Below, piece by piece: positions 5,506 to 5,516 of a stretch of DNA of 5,516 nt (positions are counted from its first letter, which is position 1; the number at the start of each line of letters is the position of its first letter). This stretch comes from Clostridiales bacterium. GTDB lineage: Bacteria; Bacillota; Clostridia; Tissierellales; Dethiosulfatibacteraceae. Below the pieces are notes generated by a model. That model was not told where the DNA came from. It saw only the letters and a list, made by a program, of their open reading frames with translations, and ran no database searches. The stretch is from positions 1 through 5,516 of the forward strand of contig DMAP01000444.1 of the NCBI GenBank assembly GCA_003446975.1, written 5' to 3'. A program made the position numbers and the translations under genes.

Positions 5506-5516
5506 CTCGTTATATA

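Noticed and set aside
5186..5516. CRISPR array, insertion-sequence end or attachment site in the intergenic region
   Set aside because: No regularly spaced repeats of the needed length, no transposase fragment, no tRNA end and no target-site duplication were seen.

Overview
The window looks like a piece of a Bacillota (Firmicutes) chromosome, probably clostridial or Paenibacillus-like. The reasons are moderate-to-low GC, A/T-rich third positions, strong purine-rich ribosome binding sites (AGGAG, GAGGTGAT, AAGGAGTA), use of GTG as a start, and tight operon packing. This placement is an inference from composition and style; no marker gene is present.

Positions 1-4761 hold four same-strand, closely packed genes that read as the downstream part of one operon. 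In order they are: the C-terminal third of an ABC importer permease of the PotC/polyamine-opine-phosphonate type, cut by the window edge; its ATPase of the PotA/FbpC type with a C-terminal TOBE-like regulatory domain; a large cytoplasmic glycoside hydrolase of the GH63 / mannosylglycerate-hydrolase-like (alpha/alpha)6-barrel type; and a metal-dependent amidohydrolase of the Amidohydro_2 (FluG N-terminal-like) type. The solute-binding protein, the other permease, the operon promoter and any regulator would lie upstream, outside the window. The simplest reading is an import-and-degrade cassette. A small, probably charged or amine-linked glycoside is brought in intact by the ABC system, the glycosidic bond is cut in the cytoplasm by the GH63-like enzyme, and the aglycone or the sugar acid is processed by the amidohydrolase. 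The substrate cannot be read from the sequence.

Positions 4763-5185, on the minus strand, hold a convergent gene for a 140-residue four-helix membrane protein of unknown function. Its stop codon is one base from the stop of the amidohydrolase. It has its own well-formed ribosome binding site and a good sigma-A type promoter (TTGACA-16-TATAAA), so it is an independent transcription unit.

Positions 5186-5516 are very AT-rich and contain no convincing protein gene. They hold the promoter of the membrane-protein gene, a 10-bp palindrome at its predicted transcription start, a low-GC hairpin followed by 13 T on the plus strand (candidate intrinsic terminator), a perfect 12-bp inverted repeat that shares one arm with that hairpin (a possible alternative structure), and a 10-bp direct repeat with an 11-bp period close to the right edge. 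The last three hint at a regulated leader or a response-regulator site for something beyond the window, but each is only a sequence-level suggestion.
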